Assembly (NCBI RefSeq): GCF_001858025.1
Contig: NZ_LZQD01000005.1
Span: 195,667-257,512, forward strand
Origin: Trichormus sp. NMC-1
GTDB lineage: Bacteria > Cyanobacteriota > Cyanobacteriia > Cyanobacteriales > Nostocaceae
Reading direction: 5' to 3'
Length of the DNA stretch: 61,846 nucleotides
The translations under genes were made by a program, and so were the position numbers. This document shows positions 8,412 through 17,177 of this stretch, piece by piece. The notes under the pieces are model-generated. The model searched no databases. It saw only the letters and a program-made list of their open reading frames with translations, and was not told the DNA's origin. Position 1 is the stretch's first letter. Every line of letters begins with the position of its first letter.

Positions 8412-9168
8412 TTGATTTTCGAGAAACATCTGAATTTATTACTTTGGCATACTGAAGAACCATAAATTTCATTTTTATTTAATGGTAATTACCATATTGA
8501 ATTGCCATAACTTTCCACAATAAATTGTAATATCCCATATAAAAATATGAAATATAATTTCTGTTCTGTATTCCAATTAACTATTTTTTAATCAGTTTTA
8601 TAATTAAAAAAGCTGCGATCTTTATAAATCATTCATAATTCTAACTTATCAGAGTGATAATATATAAATAAGCTAAATTGTTGGTAGTGAACTGCTTACC
8701 CCAACAAAAAGCGATTACGGAGTTAAACTTTCTGACTTTATTTCAGGTTCAGTTAAAACCAAGGTATAAAGCAAGAAAGAAAGTTAGAGAAAGTTTTAAG
8801 GAAGACTGTGTAAATTTAATTTCTAGACTATGCAAAAGCTACTTTTTATGGTGTGCCTAAATCCGAAAAATCAACTAGAGAGATGTTCTCAAAAGGACGT
8901 GATTTAGTGGCTATAGGTTAATAAGCTAACCCTGTGGTGATTAACCAACATTTACAGCAGAATTCAGGAGGCGCTTCGCAGACCTATGGCTTACGCCACG
9001 CTGCGCTATCGGTTCAGGAGTCAGGAGTAAAACTGGCGAATGTGTCTAGGTTTCAATTTTGATTCTGTACCTCATTGATCTGCAATCTGCTGTATTAAGT
9101 AATCTTGTCAATATGGTGGGCATTGCTCACCATTCCCTATTTAGTTGTCTTCACAATCATTAATTATT
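8412..9168. other. AT-rich intergenic stretch with repeat fragments
   Basis: No gene is supported. The first 250 bases are very AT-rich. A 60-codon frame at 8678-8860 with no ribosome site is probably chance. Around 8975-9010 there is a dispersed GC-rich repeat (cf. GGCTTACGCCA also at 57607). At 9059-9088 lies a 30-base sequence that recurs at 61770-61799. Confidence 0.55.
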
Positions 9169-9633
9169 ATGAGTCAAACAAATCAGTCAAATTTCAGTTC
9201 AATCACGAACCAATGGCTATTAGCAAAAGGTTACAACGCTGAAGATTTAAATCAGCGTGGTGAAAATGGTGATACGGCTTTAATGAAAGCTACTAGAGAA
9301 GGACAATATTCCATTGTGAAGGAATTAATAGATGCAGGTGTGGATATCAATGCTACAAATAATGATCACAATAATGCTCTGTGGTTTGCTTGTTTTGGTA
9401 ATCACTACGATTTAATGAATTTGCTGCTTAATACCAACATTGATATTAACAATCAAAACGATAATGGGGCAACTGTCCTGATGTATGGTGCATCGGCTGG
9501 AAAGACAGAAGTAGTGAGATTGCTATTACAACACAATCCTAACATGAATTTACAAAATTTGGATGATTACAAAGCAATTGATTTTGCCAGCAATAGAGAA
9601 GTTTTAAGGTTACTGAAAAATGCCTCACAATAA
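9169..9633 (+). CDS. Ankyrin-repeat protein
   Basis: A 154-residue protein built of about four ankyrin repeats: 'NGDTALMKATREGQYSIVKELIDAGVD', then 'NALWFACFGNHYDLMNLLLNT', then 'NGATVLMYGASAGKTEVVRLLLQ', with a final partial repeat. It is likely a cytoplasmic protein-binding module. The ATG at 9169 is preferred over an upstream TTG at 9145, since neither has a good ribosome site. It overlaps the next gene by 14 bases, suggesting co-expression with the SagB-type oxidoreductase. Confidence 0.85.
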   Translation: MSQTNQSNFSSITNQWLLAKGYNAEDLNQRGENGDTALMKATREGQYSIVKELIDAGVDINATNNDHNNALWFACFGNHYDLMNLLLNTNIDINNQNDNGATVLMYGASAGKTEVVRLLLQHNPNMNLQNLDDYKAIDFASNREVLRLLKNASQ

Positions 9634-10906
9634 GATTTATGGAAACTCCTATCACGAGCAAACTAAGCATTCTTGCTTATCGGTACAAATTAACCCAAAT
9701 TATGTTGATGCTTCCACCCAACCCACGACCTTTAAAGTTTATCCACGCTTTTATCGGCGGTTGCAATTAAATCGCAATAACCCTATTCATGATTTTCTCT
9801 GGTTAACTAGTGCGATTACCTTTGAGAAAATATATAAGGATGGACTCTATAAATTACGGGTAAATCCTTCTGCGGGGGCTTTATATCCGACGGAAGTTTA
9901 TGTTCAGATTCGTGGTGTTGAGGGAATCATAGATGGCATCTACCATATAGAAGTTGAGAATAATTGTCTGACATTAATTTATGAATTAATTGATGATGGA
10001 GTCGAGAATTATGTTATACCTAATAACCGTATCAACGGATTCATCTTTTTAGTTAGTTGTGTTTATCATAGGTCTAGCTGGAAATATCAAGACAGGAGTT
10101 TTAGATATTGTTTGTTGGATAGCGGACACCATTTGGGTGCTATCGCTGCTTCAGCATATCTTCACGAAAAAAACATACAACTAATCTTGGATTTTGATAA
10201 ACTTAATCTCAATGCAGATTTGGGATTTGAGAATAAGGAGTTTATTACTAGTTGTGTGATATCGGGAGAAGTACAAGAAAAACCAGTCAGACGCTTAAGG
10301 TTACCAATTCCTTTTGTATGTGGTACTGACTATTTTCAAGTTAATCAATTTGTTGAAGATGCCTATCAAGCAACGTCTTTACAACCTAGTCACCAGCAAA
10401 ATCTCGCAAATCCTCAATTTAATTTTGACCGGAAACGGTTTTTTGAGAACGTTTGGAATAGGCGTTCTATTCGACGTTTTCATAAACATTCTATTTCCCA
10501 AGAGGTCTATTGGCTAATTTTGCAAGCCGTTCAACGACCAATACCAAGTGAGAATTTTGAGGAAATAGAAATTTACTCAGTGGTGCATCATGTTGAAGGG
10601 ATTTCACCAGGGTTATATAAAGGTACACATCTCATTAAAGCTGGTAACTTTAGCGAAAAAACAGGTTACTTGTGCATTAATCAAGCTATAGCTAGAGATT
10701 GTGCTGTAACTTTGTTTTTTGTGTCCGATTATTTGAGTTATCAAACCGCTATGCAATTAGCCGGATTTATCGGACAGAGAGTGTATTTATTTAGCAATTA
10801 TTGGGGAATAGATTGTAGTGGAATTGGTGCTTTCTATGATGATGAAGCCCAAGAATTTCTAGGAACCAATAAGGACGTACTTTATGTAATGGCAATTGGC
10901 AAATAA
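9620..10906 (+). CDS. SagB-type nitroreductase-fold oxidoreductase
   Basis: A 428-residue flavoenzyme-like protein of the SagB/ThcOx group. It has an N-terminal 'SYHEQTKHS' motif, then 'RVNPSAGALYPTEVYVQI' (FMN-binding region of the first nitroreductase half), and a second half beginning 'RRSIRRFHKHSISQEVYWLILQAVQRPIPS'. SagB enzymes oxidise azoline rings in thiazole/oxazole peptides, but many cyanobacterial members stand alone. No cyclodehydratase or precursor peptide is seen here. It overlaps the ankyrin gene by 14 bases and sits close to hupW. Confidence 0.85.
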   Translation: MPHNKIYGNSYHEQTKHSCLSVQINPNYVDASTQPTTFKVYPRFYRRLQLNRNNPIHDFLWLTSAITFEKIYKDGLYKLRVNPSAGALYPTEVYVQIRGVEGIIDGIYHIEVENNCLTLIYELIDDGVENYVIPNNRINGFIFLVSCVYHRSSWKYQDRSFRYCLLDSGHHLGAIAASAYLHEKNIQLILDFDKLNLNADLGFENKEFITSCVISGEVQEKPVRRLRLPIPFVCGTDYFQVNQFVEDAYQATSLQPSHQQNLANPQFNFDRKRFFENVWNRRSIRRFHKHSISQEVYWLILQAVQRPIPSENFEEIEIYSVVHHVEGISPGLYKGTHLIKAGNFSEKTGYLCINQAIARDCAVTLFFVSDYLSYQTAMQLAGFIGQRVYLFSNYWGIDCSGIGAFYDDEAQEFLGTNKDVLYVMAIGK

Positions 10907-10925
10907 AATAGGAAAACCCAAGGAA

Positions 10926-11300
10926 ATGGCGAGAAGAGAATCAGAATTCGATGCTGATGATAAGCACCCTATGCAGCCAACATCAGCCGATATCATCCTA
11001 CGGCAACAATTAGAGTATTCGATTAGTAGATACTTTTATGAAGGATGCGATCGCATTGTTCAAAACCTGTTGTCCCATTGTCGTTGGTATGCGACAACTC
11101 ACGCTAGTGCTTTGACTTTAGTAATTGAATGTCCTGATCAATTTACTAATTGGCAAATTTTGCAGCAAATTGTCGCAATGGCAAATGTCCTCTCTGGCAT
11201 TGTTAGCAGTGCTAAAATTCGTATTTGTCCTCCCGATACTCAAACTGTACCCTTTGAAATGAGAGTGGATGAATTGCCAGTTTACCGTGACTGGGTTTAA
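10926..11300 (+). CDS. Conserved-looking hypothetical protein before hupW
   Basis: About 124 residues, with a charged N-terminus and then an alpha/beta part ('LEYSISRYFYEGCDRIVQNLLSHCRW', 'LTLVIECPDQFTNWQILQQIVAMANVL'). I do not recognise the family. The start is uncertain: a TTG at 10896 would overlap the SagB gene by 11 bases, and the ATG at 10926 is used here. It ends 26 bases before the hupW stop, and the two genes converge. Confidence 0.6.
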   Translation: MARRESEFDADDKHPMQPTSADIILRQQLEYSISRYFYEGCDRIVQNLLSHCRWYATTHASALTLVIECPDQFTNWQILQQIVAMANVLSGIVSSAKIRICPPDTQTVPFEMRVDELPVYRDWV

Positions 11301-11326
11301 TGTGATTTTGGATTTTGGATTGTTGA

Positions 11327-11800
11327 TTAAGCCATAACATTCTGTTGGATAATTTTGATTAGTTCGGCAAAAACTAAATCGGCAGAATGTTGAACTACAG
11401 GACTTAATTCCCACCCTAAATCCAAGTTAGCCGCTTCAATTAAATAGACTGTTACCAATGAAGGAAAATCATCTTGAAAGATTTTTCTCCCTGCGGCTAA
11501 GGCATGATCCCAACGAAAATCATGTAAGTTGTAACTAGGTTCGGGCAGTGCTTCTAGTTCTTTCCCTGGGACTTTAAATATAGCACCTGGTTCTGAACCT
11601 GTGCAACTGGCATCAAGAATAATTAATTTTTCACTTCCTCTCGCTTGAAACATCACTTCTATTCCCGCAGTTCCACAATCAAAAACGCGGATGTTGGGGT
11701 GAAGATTTTGGGCGAGATATTGCTGTAAACGTTGGGCAATAATTACGCCCACACCATCGTCATTCCGATTGAGATTGCCACAACCAATGATAGTTAGCAT
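11327..11800 (-). CDS. hupW: Uptake hydrogenase maturation protease HupW
   Basis: HupW is the endopeptidase that removes the C-terminal tail of HupL after nickel insertion. The 157-residue protein has the family's N-terminal 'GCGNLNRNDDGVG' motif, with candidate nickel ligands Asp14/15, Asp63 ('ILDASC') and His93 or His99. The length is normal for HyaD/HupD-type proteases. Its substrate HupL is encoded 1.8 kb away on the same strand, with a SET gene and repeats between. Confidence 0.92.
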   Translation of the reverse strand: MLTIIGCGNLNRNDDGVGVIIAQRLQQYLAQNLHPNIRVFDCGTAGIEVMFQARGSEKLIILDASCTGSEPGAIFKVPGKELEALPEPSYNLHDFRWDHALAAGRKIFQDDFPSLVTVYLIEAANLDLGWELSPVVQHSADLVFAELIKIIQQNVMA

Positions 11801-11910
11801 GGGATATTTATAATAACATGAATATTATTAGCTTGGCACGAAAAATTAATATTTACGGAAATTTTGATTACATCTTTAATCGTTGACTTTATAGTGACTA
11901 TAGCAGCCAA

Positions 11911-11974
11911 GATCCCCGACTTCTTGTTTAACCATGTCCATAAACTATCAATCAATACTCAGAAGTCGGGGATC
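11911..11974. repeat. GATCCCCGACTTC inverted-repeat element, long loop
   Basis: Arms GATCCCCGACTTC (11911-11923) and GAAGTCGGGGATC (11962-11974) enclose a 38-base loop. The same family occurs at 13591, 21974 and 23241. This copy lies between the divergent hupW and SET-domain genes. Confidence 0.8.
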
Positions 11975-12058
11975 TGAATAATTAAGTGTTTATTTTCTCT
12001 GCGTTTATCTGTAGTGGTTAGTCAAAAATCATTCTCACCCATCAGATAGAATTGCTAT

Positions 12059-12427
12059 ATGCTAGTATTTCGTGATACAGAAACTAAAGGTAGAGGTATA
12101 TTTGCTCAGGAAGATTTTGCTAAAGGTGATTTAATTGAAAGAGCCGCTGTGATTGTTATTCCTAAACAGCAAATTAAGTTAATTACTAAAACGGTTTTAT
12201 TGAATTATTATTTTGGTTGGCATGGAGAAAGCGGAGCGATAGGTTTAGGTTTTGCTTCTCTTTTTAATCATTCTTATCATCCTAATGCTGTTTATATTAA
12301 GAATTTTGCTAAAAATGTAATTGATATTGTTGCTCATCAATATATTCGGGAAGGTCAGGAAATTACGATTAATTATAATGGGCAGGTTGATGATGTTTCT
12401 CCTGTGTGGTTTGATGTGGAAGAATAA
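12059..12427 (+). CDS. SET-domain protein (putative lysine methyltransferase)
   Basis: A 122-residue minimal SET protein: 'KGRGIFAQEDFAKGDLIE' at the N-terminus, 'FASLFNHSYHPNAVY' (the NHS motif that helps form the pseudoknot and bind AdoMet) and 'GQEITINYNG'. SET proteins methylate lysines in proteins; the target here is unknown. It is short but contains all core motifs. It is divergent from hupW. Confidence 0.85.
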   Translation: MLVFRDTETKGRGIFAQEDFAKGDLIERAAVIVIPKQQIKLITKTVLLNYYFGWHGESGAIGLGFASLFNHSYHPNAVYIKNFAKNVIDIVAHQYIREGQEITINYNGQVDDVSPVWFDVEE

Positions 12428-12661
12428 AGTAGGTTGGGTTGACGCAAGAAAACCCAACATTTACACTAACCAAGTGCGTCAGCATTTGCTATTGTCTGAA
12501 TCAGGATTAACAGGATGTTTTAAAAGTATTTTTGGTAACATCAAAAGTCTCAGAACCTAACCCCCAACCCCTTCCCTACCAGGGAAGGGGAGTAAGAATC
12601 AAAGCCTCTCTCCCTGTGGGGGAGAGGTTTGGAGAGGGGTTTAGAGTATAATTTGCAACTT
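12428..12661. repeat. Dispersed repeats after the SET gene
   Basis: Contains a hairpin (GTTGGGTT...AACCCAAC, 12433-12460), a 'CTGAATCAGGATTAACAGGAT' type unit and a CCTCTCTCC/GGAGAGG-type repeat, all of which recur elsewhere in the window. No gene is seen. Confidence 0.6.
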
Positions 12662-13228
12662 TTCAAACATCCTCTAACAGGATTTAAGGATCAACAGGAT
12701 TATTTATTGATAATTTGTTCATTGTGAGTAAATAAATTTTCATTTTTAAGATTAAAAATTAACATCTTCAAAATATTTAACTGTCTGAATCAGGATGCTC
12801 AAAATCAAAGGATTTACAGGATTATTTATTGATAATTTACTCAGGTTAAGTACATAAATTCCCATTTTTAATATTCAAAATTAACATCCTGTAAATCCTT
12901 AAATCCTATCAATCCTGATTCAGACAAAAGTTTATAATTCACTTACCTGAAAATCGTTTTAACTTCCGCGTTTTTATTGGTGGGCATTGCCCACCCTACA
13001 AATCTATAAACTCACACCATGTTTTTTGGCAACTTCAACAAGTTGCTCATATTGATGTTGTGATGCTTTAGCTAAAATTGCATCTGCTTCTTCTGGATTA
13101 CTACCATCTTTAGGAATTAAATACTTAACATAAAGAGAAACAAAATCAACTACAGCAGCTAAACCGGATAATTCGTGTTTATCAGCTTGTTTTCCAGCAA
13201 TCACAGCCACCAAACCGGCTCTAATCGG
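12662..13228. repeat. 567-bp direct repeat, left copy
   Basis: This stretch matches 15266-15832 base for base as far as I could compare by eye, with a constant offset of 2604. It contains a set of inverted 'CTGAATCAGGAT' units, a GGTGGGCATTGCCCACC hairpin and the 3' part of the gene at 13004-13426. Together the two copies bracket hupL. Confidence 0.9.
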
Positions 13229-13426
13229 GTCAGGTTTTACCTTCATAAATTGGTCAACTAATTGCTTAGAATAATCCGCTGGTGCTAAATTCTTTAACTT
13301 ACCTTGATCAGGTTTAAATTCTAATCCTGCGGCTTTTGACTGCTCCAACATACACCATTCTATAAATTCTTGCAGTGCAGCATCAGGAAGCTGAGAAAGA
13401 TATTGATGTAGTTCTAAATTAGACAC
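13004..13426 (-). CDS. Hypothetical protein downstream of hupL
   Basis: A 140-residue, mostly helical protein ('MSNLELHQYLSQLPDAALQEFIEWC', 'AGLVAVIAGKQADKHELSGLAAVVDFVSLYVKYLIP'). I do not recognise the family. It lies 209 bases downstream of hupL on the same strand and may be co-transcribed, although a strong hairpin at 13591-13621 stands between. Its last 75 codons are duplicated at 15608-15844. Confidence 0.75.
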   Translation of the reverse strand: MSNLELHQYLSQLPDAALQEFIEWCMLEQSKAAGLEFKPDQGKLKNLAPADYSKQLVDQFMKVKPDPIRAGLVAVIAGKQADKHELSGLAAVVDFVSLYVKYLIPKDGSNPEEADAILAKASQHQYEQLVEVAKKHGVSL

Positions 13427-13590
13427 AATTAGTTACCAATTTTAGTAAATTTGTCATTGATAATTGATAATTCATAATGTAATAATTAGGAATTACCAAT
13501 TATTCATTAAAATCCAGACTAACCCACGGATTTGGGAACTTTTGTACTGTAAATAACAATTATATAGAACCCTGACTTATCAAAAAAATA

Positions 13591-13621
13591 GATCCCCGAC
13601 TTCTTAGAGAAGTCGGGGATC
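13591..13621 (-). terminator. Perfect hairpin after hupL
   Basis: Fourteen-base arms GATCCCCGACTTCT / AGAAGTCGGGGATC with a 3-base loop lie 14 bases beyond the hupL stop. It is the tightest member of the GATCCCCGACTTC repeat family. Its position suggests hupL transcript termination or 3'-end protection, though the U-run on the minus strand is weak (TCTATTTTTTTGA). Confidence 0.6.
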
Positions 13622-13634
13622 TGGGTAACATAAA

Positions 13635-15230
13635 TCAAGCTGTTCTAAAACGAGCCAATTCTTCCCCAGTTTTCGCATCATGGGCATGAACAGTACACAC
13701 CAAACATGAATCAAAAGAACGGGCGACATGACCCACTTCTACAGGGTCTTTAGGGTCTTGAATTGGCGTTCCTATTAATGCTTTTTCAATCGGTCCTAGT
13801 TGTCCTGCACCGTCACGGGGTCCGATATTCCAAGTACCGGGGGCGATAACTTGGTATTGTTTAATTTTGCCTTTTTCGATTTCTACCCAGTGACATAATG
13901 CACCTCTAGCGGCTTCAGTTGCACCCCAACCTTTACCGTCTTTTTCTTCTGGTTTAATATACCAAGGATCGTTTAATTTGAACTCCTTTAAACAACGTTC
14001 AGCTTGACGATATAGTTTAACTATTTCGTGGACTCTTCCTAATTGGCGAAGATGAACACTTGCACCACCCATTTTCTTGAATGTGTCGAGAATAAATGGG
14101 TCGTAATGTTGCCAAGATTCGCCATGATTTCCCCCTGCAACTAATTGACGGGCTAGGGGACCTGCTTCTAAACGTCCTAGGTCTTGGTGGAGGACTGCAC
14201 TTGACCAAGAATAAGCGCCAGTAAAGTCTTTTTGGTTGTTATTAATTGGGTTAGTAGTGCGATCGCTTGGATGCCAATCTTCTTTACCTTCATCATACCA
14301 AGAATGGGTTAAATTCTCACGGGCAAATGATTGATTCATCAAGGCATGAGTATCAGTGAAGCTATCATAAACACCGCTTTTCATAATCACAGCAGCGTTA
14401 CGTCCTTCAATGGTGGGATGATTATATTTATCCTCATGGGGAATATAACCCCAAGTCACATATTTACCCACACCTGCACCATATCTATCTAAACCGATAT
14501 CTAACCCCATGCGCCAATATAAACCTAAATCAGATTCTCGATGTTTAACATCTTCATTTAACCACTTTTGAAAGTCTTCATAGGATTGAATTTCTTCATA
14601 TCTTTCTAAAGAACAACCTAACCAAAGAGGTTCTAACCAATTAGTGCGGAAATATTCCAAAATTGCCCAGGCGCGGGTAATGTCAGTTAAAGTGGGGGCG
14701 CACATCACTCCACCAGGCACCATATAACTGCTGTGCGGCCATTGTCCCCCTAATAAAGCATAGATTTCTACAGGTTTTCCAGAAATTGTAATGCCGATTT
14801 CATAGGATTTCCCTGTGAAAGCAGCAAAGCGCCGGCAAGCTTCATCATAAAAGTGACTACGGCGATAATTTTTATTAGTTAAGTCAATAGCAAACAAGCC
14901 ATAAAAATAGCGAGGAATGCTTTGCATTGTTTCGACAATTTGACCTAAGTTTCTCGCCAAAATTGCATTTCGGGGAACTTCATTTCCCCAAGCAGTATCC
15001 AACGCCCAAGATGCGGAACTGAGGTGAGAACCGCCACAAATTCCACAAATTCGGGGGGTGACAATTAAGCCTGCTTGGGGGTCTTTTCCGCGTAAAATTA
15101 TTTCAAAGCCGCGAAAAAGTTCGGCATGAGTCCAGGCGTTTGTCACATATCCATTGTCGATTTCAACACGGACATCTAAATCACCCTCAACTCTACCAAC
15201 GGGTGAAATATCTAATGTTTGAATTGGCAT
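13635..15230 (-). CDS. hupL: Uptake [NiFe] hydrogenase large subunit HupL
   Basis: HupL carries the Ni-Fe active site that oxidises hydrogen released by nitrogenase. The 531-residue protein has the N-terminal Cys pair 'RICGICGG' (C62, C65) and the C-terminal pair 'DSCLVCTVH' (C509, C512). It ends in a 16-residue tail after His515 that HupW should remove. The frame extends to 15266, but the ATG at 15230 is chosen because 'MPIQTLDISPVGRVEGDL' is the family N-terminus and the upstream codons come from a GGGAACAGGGAATAGGGAAC tandem repeat. The gene is continuous: no excision element interrupts it. Confidence 0.96.
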   Translation of the reverse strand: MPIQTLDISPVGRVEGDLDVRVEIDNGYVTNAWTHAELFRGFEIILRGKDPQAGLIVTPRICGICGGSHLSSASWALDTAWGNEVPRNAILARNLGQIVETMQSIPRYFYGLFAIDLTNKNYRRSHFYDEACRRFAAFTGKSYEIGITISGKPVEIYALLGGQWPHSSYMVPGGVMCAPTLTDITRAWAILEYFRTNWLEPLWLGCSLERYEEIQSYEDFQKWLNEDVKHRESDLGLYWRMGLDIGLDRYGAGVGKYVTWGYIPHEDKYNHPTIEGRNAAVIMKSGVYDSFTDTHALMNQSFARENLTHSWYDEGKEDWHPSDRTTNPINNNQKDFTGAYSWSSAVLHQDLGRLEAGPLARQLVAGGNHGESWQHYDPFILDTFKKMGGASVHLRQLGRVHEIVKLYRQAERCLKEFKLNDPWYIKPEEKDGKGWGATEAARGALCHWVEIEKGKIKQYQVIAPGTWNIGPRDGAGQLGPIEKALIGTPIQDPKDPVEVGHVARSFDSCLVCTVHAHDAKTGEELARFRTA

Positions 15231-15265
15231 AATGATAGGGAATAGGGAACAGGGAATAGGGAACA

Positions 15266-15832
15266 TTCAAACATCCTCTAACAGGATTTAAGGATCAACA
15301 GGATTATTTATTGATAATTTGTTCATTGTGAGTAAATAAATTTTCATTTTTAAGATTAAAAATTAACATCTTCAAAATATTTAACTGTCTGAATCAGGAT
15401 GCTCAAAATCAAAGGATTTACAGGATTATTTATTGATAATTTACTCAGGTTAAGTACATAAATTCCCATTTTTAATATTCAAAATTAACATCCTGTAAAT
15501 CCTTAAATCCTATCAATCCTGATTCAGACAAAAGTTTATAATTCACTTACCTGAAAATCGTTTTAACTTCCGCGTTTTTATTGGTGGGCATTGCCCACCC
15601 TACAAATCTATAAACTCACACCATGTTTTTTGGCAACTTCAACAAGTTGCTCATATTGATGTTGTGATGCTTTAGCTAAAATTGCATCTGCTTCTTCTGG
15701 ATTACTACCATCTTTAGGAATTAAATACTTAACATAAAGAGAAACAAAATCAACTACAGCAGCTAAACCGGATAATTCGTGTTTATCAGCTTGTTTTCCA
15801 GCAATCACAGCCACCAAACCGGCTCTAATCGG
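15266..15832. repeat. 567-bp direct repeat, right copy
   Basis: Second copy of 12662-13228, in the same orientation and apparently identical. It lies inside the hupS-hupL spacer. It ends abruptly within the duplicated gene fragment at CTAATCGG, after which the sequence changes to a CCAATGA-type heptamer and a small inverted repeat. Confidence 0.9.
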
Positions 15833-15844
15833 TTTTTCTACCAA
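15608..15844 (-). pseudogene. 5'-truncated copy of the gene at 13004
   Basis: The frame reads 'MVEKP' then 'IRAGLVAVIAGKQADKHELSG' to the same C-terminus as the 140-residue protein. The first 65 residues are missing and replaced by four codons from repeat sequence. It arose with the 567-bp duplication and is unlikely to be functional. Confidence 0.85.
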
Positions 15845-15856
15845 TGACCAATGTAC

Positions 15857-15920
15857 GGGCGAAGCATTCAGAAAATAACCTTTGGAAAAAACGATAATTT
15901 ATCGCCTGAATGCTTCGCCC
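15857..15920. repeat. Inverted-repeat element 3' of hupS
   Basis: Arms GGGCGAAGCATTCAG (15857-15871) and CTGAATGCTTCGCCC (15906-15920) with a 34-base loop start 3 bases after the hupS stop. It looks like a small non-coding repeat (MITE-like). In the hupS transcript it would form a strong hairpin and could reduce read-through into hupL. Confidence 0.75.
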
Positions 15921-15923
15921 CTA

Positions 15924-16886
15924 CTAAACTGTAAAAAAGTCTTCGTCTGCCCATTTTGGGGCTGCGTCTTTGGCCACAACGGTGAGGACTGCGTAATCTT
16001 TGTGGTTGACTCCGGGAGGTAATTCTTTGGGAACTCCGAGGACAGTTTGAGTTTTAAAGACTGTTCCGGGTTTGAGGTCAAAAAATGGAAATTCGGGTTC
16101 TGTGCAGCCTAAACAGGGCATTCCGGCGCGGGTTTTGGAGGAGACGCGGTTCCAAAGAATGCGGTTACAGGAAGAATGGGTCATGGGGCCGCGACAACCT
16201 AAGTCGTAGAATAAACAGCCTTTACGTTGTCCAAATTCGGCGGTTGTGGCTTTGTATGCAAAGTGAACGTTGCGGGTACAACCTGTTTGGGTGTAAGTGT
16301 TGAAGAAGGTTTGGGGACGGTGGAGTTCATCGAGAACTATATCAGAAATGCGTCCGGTAGCTATGGCGACTAATATCTGCGTTATCCAGTCGGGGTGTGC
16401 GGGACAACCGGGAATATTAATTACAGGTAAGCCGGCTTTGCTGACGAAATCTTTCCCTAAAAAACCGCCTTCTTCCCGTTTGAGAAATTGCAATCCTTTC
16501 GAGTCGCTGGGGTTGGGTGACATGGCGGGAATTCCTCCCCAAGTCGCACAGTCTCCCACAGCTACAATAAATTTTGCAACTTTGGCTAAATCGTTTAACC
16601 AATCTTTCATGGGACGGTCTGCAAATCGGTTCCATTCTCCTGTACCATTGGGTGCGTTAACTACGCTACCTTCAAATACTAAAATATCTACAGGAGTTTT
16701 ACCTAAAACACATTCCCACAGCAGTGTTTGTAAGTTGTCACCTAGTTCTACACCCAAGGAAGGATGCCAAAGTATTTTAATTCCAAAGTCAGCAATTAAA
16801 TCACAAGCTGTCGGTTCTTCGGCATTAAGAAATGACATGGTGTTACCTGAACAAGCACCACCTTGCAGCCAGAGTACGTTAGTCAT
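15924..16886 (-). CDS. hupS: Uptake [NiFe] hydrogenase small subunit HupS
   Basis: HupS carries the Fe-S clusters that take electrons from HupL. The 320-residue protein starts 'MTNVLWLQGGACSGNTMSF' with no twin-arginine signal, as in the cyanobacterial uptake group. Cluster cysteines are seen in 'GGACSG', 'VGDCATWGG', 'IPGCPAHPDW', 'QTGCTRNVHF', 'GCLFYDLGCRGP', 'SSCNRILWN' and 'PCLGCTEPEFPFFD'. The spacer to hupL is 693 bases, unusually long, and is filled by the 567-bp repeat and an inverted repeat. Confidence 0.96.
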   Translation of the reverse strand: MTNVLWLQGGACSGNTMSFLNAEEPTACDLIADFGIKILWHPSLGVELGDNLQTLLWECVLGKTPVDILVFEGSVVNAPNGTGEWNRFADRPMKDWLNDLAKVAKFIVAVGDCATWGGIPAMSPNPSDSKGLQFLKREEGGFLGKDFVSKAGLPVINIPGCPAHPDWITQILVAIATGRISDIVLDELHRPQTFFNTYTQTGCTRNVHFAYKATTAEFGQRKGCLFYDLGCRGPMTHSSCNRILWNRVSSKTRAGMPCLGCTEPEFPFFDLKPGTVFKTQTVLGVPKELPPGVNHKDYAVLTVVAKDAAPKWADEDFFTV

Positions 16887-17177
16887 TGGCTATGTATTTT
16901 TTCTATTGTTTACCATGCATGATTCAGGGGACAGAAGAAGTACCGACTAAACAGGATCTACGCTAACAAGATTCACAGGAGTTCAGAATAATCAACATCA
17001 TCAACTTCTTCTTTTGACAAAGCTTGTAGAATCTCACCTGCTGATCAATATTTATAACTTTAAATTAAGGTATTTTTTGATTCAATTAATGCAGGTTAAA
17101 TAAAATTTAAGAATTAGAAAAGCTAAGTTTTTATGAAATTTTATTTATGGTTATCGCCATTACAGATTTTTGTAATC
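16887..17177. other. Region upstream of hupS
   Basis: AT-rich sequence between hupS and hemW, both on the minus strand, that should hold the hupS promoter. I looked for an NtcA-type GTA-N8-TAC site and found no perfect match. No gene is seen. Confidence 0.4.

Noticed and set aside
8678-8860. 60-codon frame in an AT-rich gap
   Set aside because: TTG start, no ribosome site, no recognisable motif. It may be a fragment of an old insertion but cannot be supported.
13635-15230. hupL interrupted by a developmentally excised element
   Set aside because: The frame is continuous over 531 codons with both Cys pairs, and no xisC-type recombinase gene is present.
16887-17177. NtcA-type GTA-N8-TAC site for hupS
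   Set aside because: Only near matches with wrong spacing or half-sites were found.
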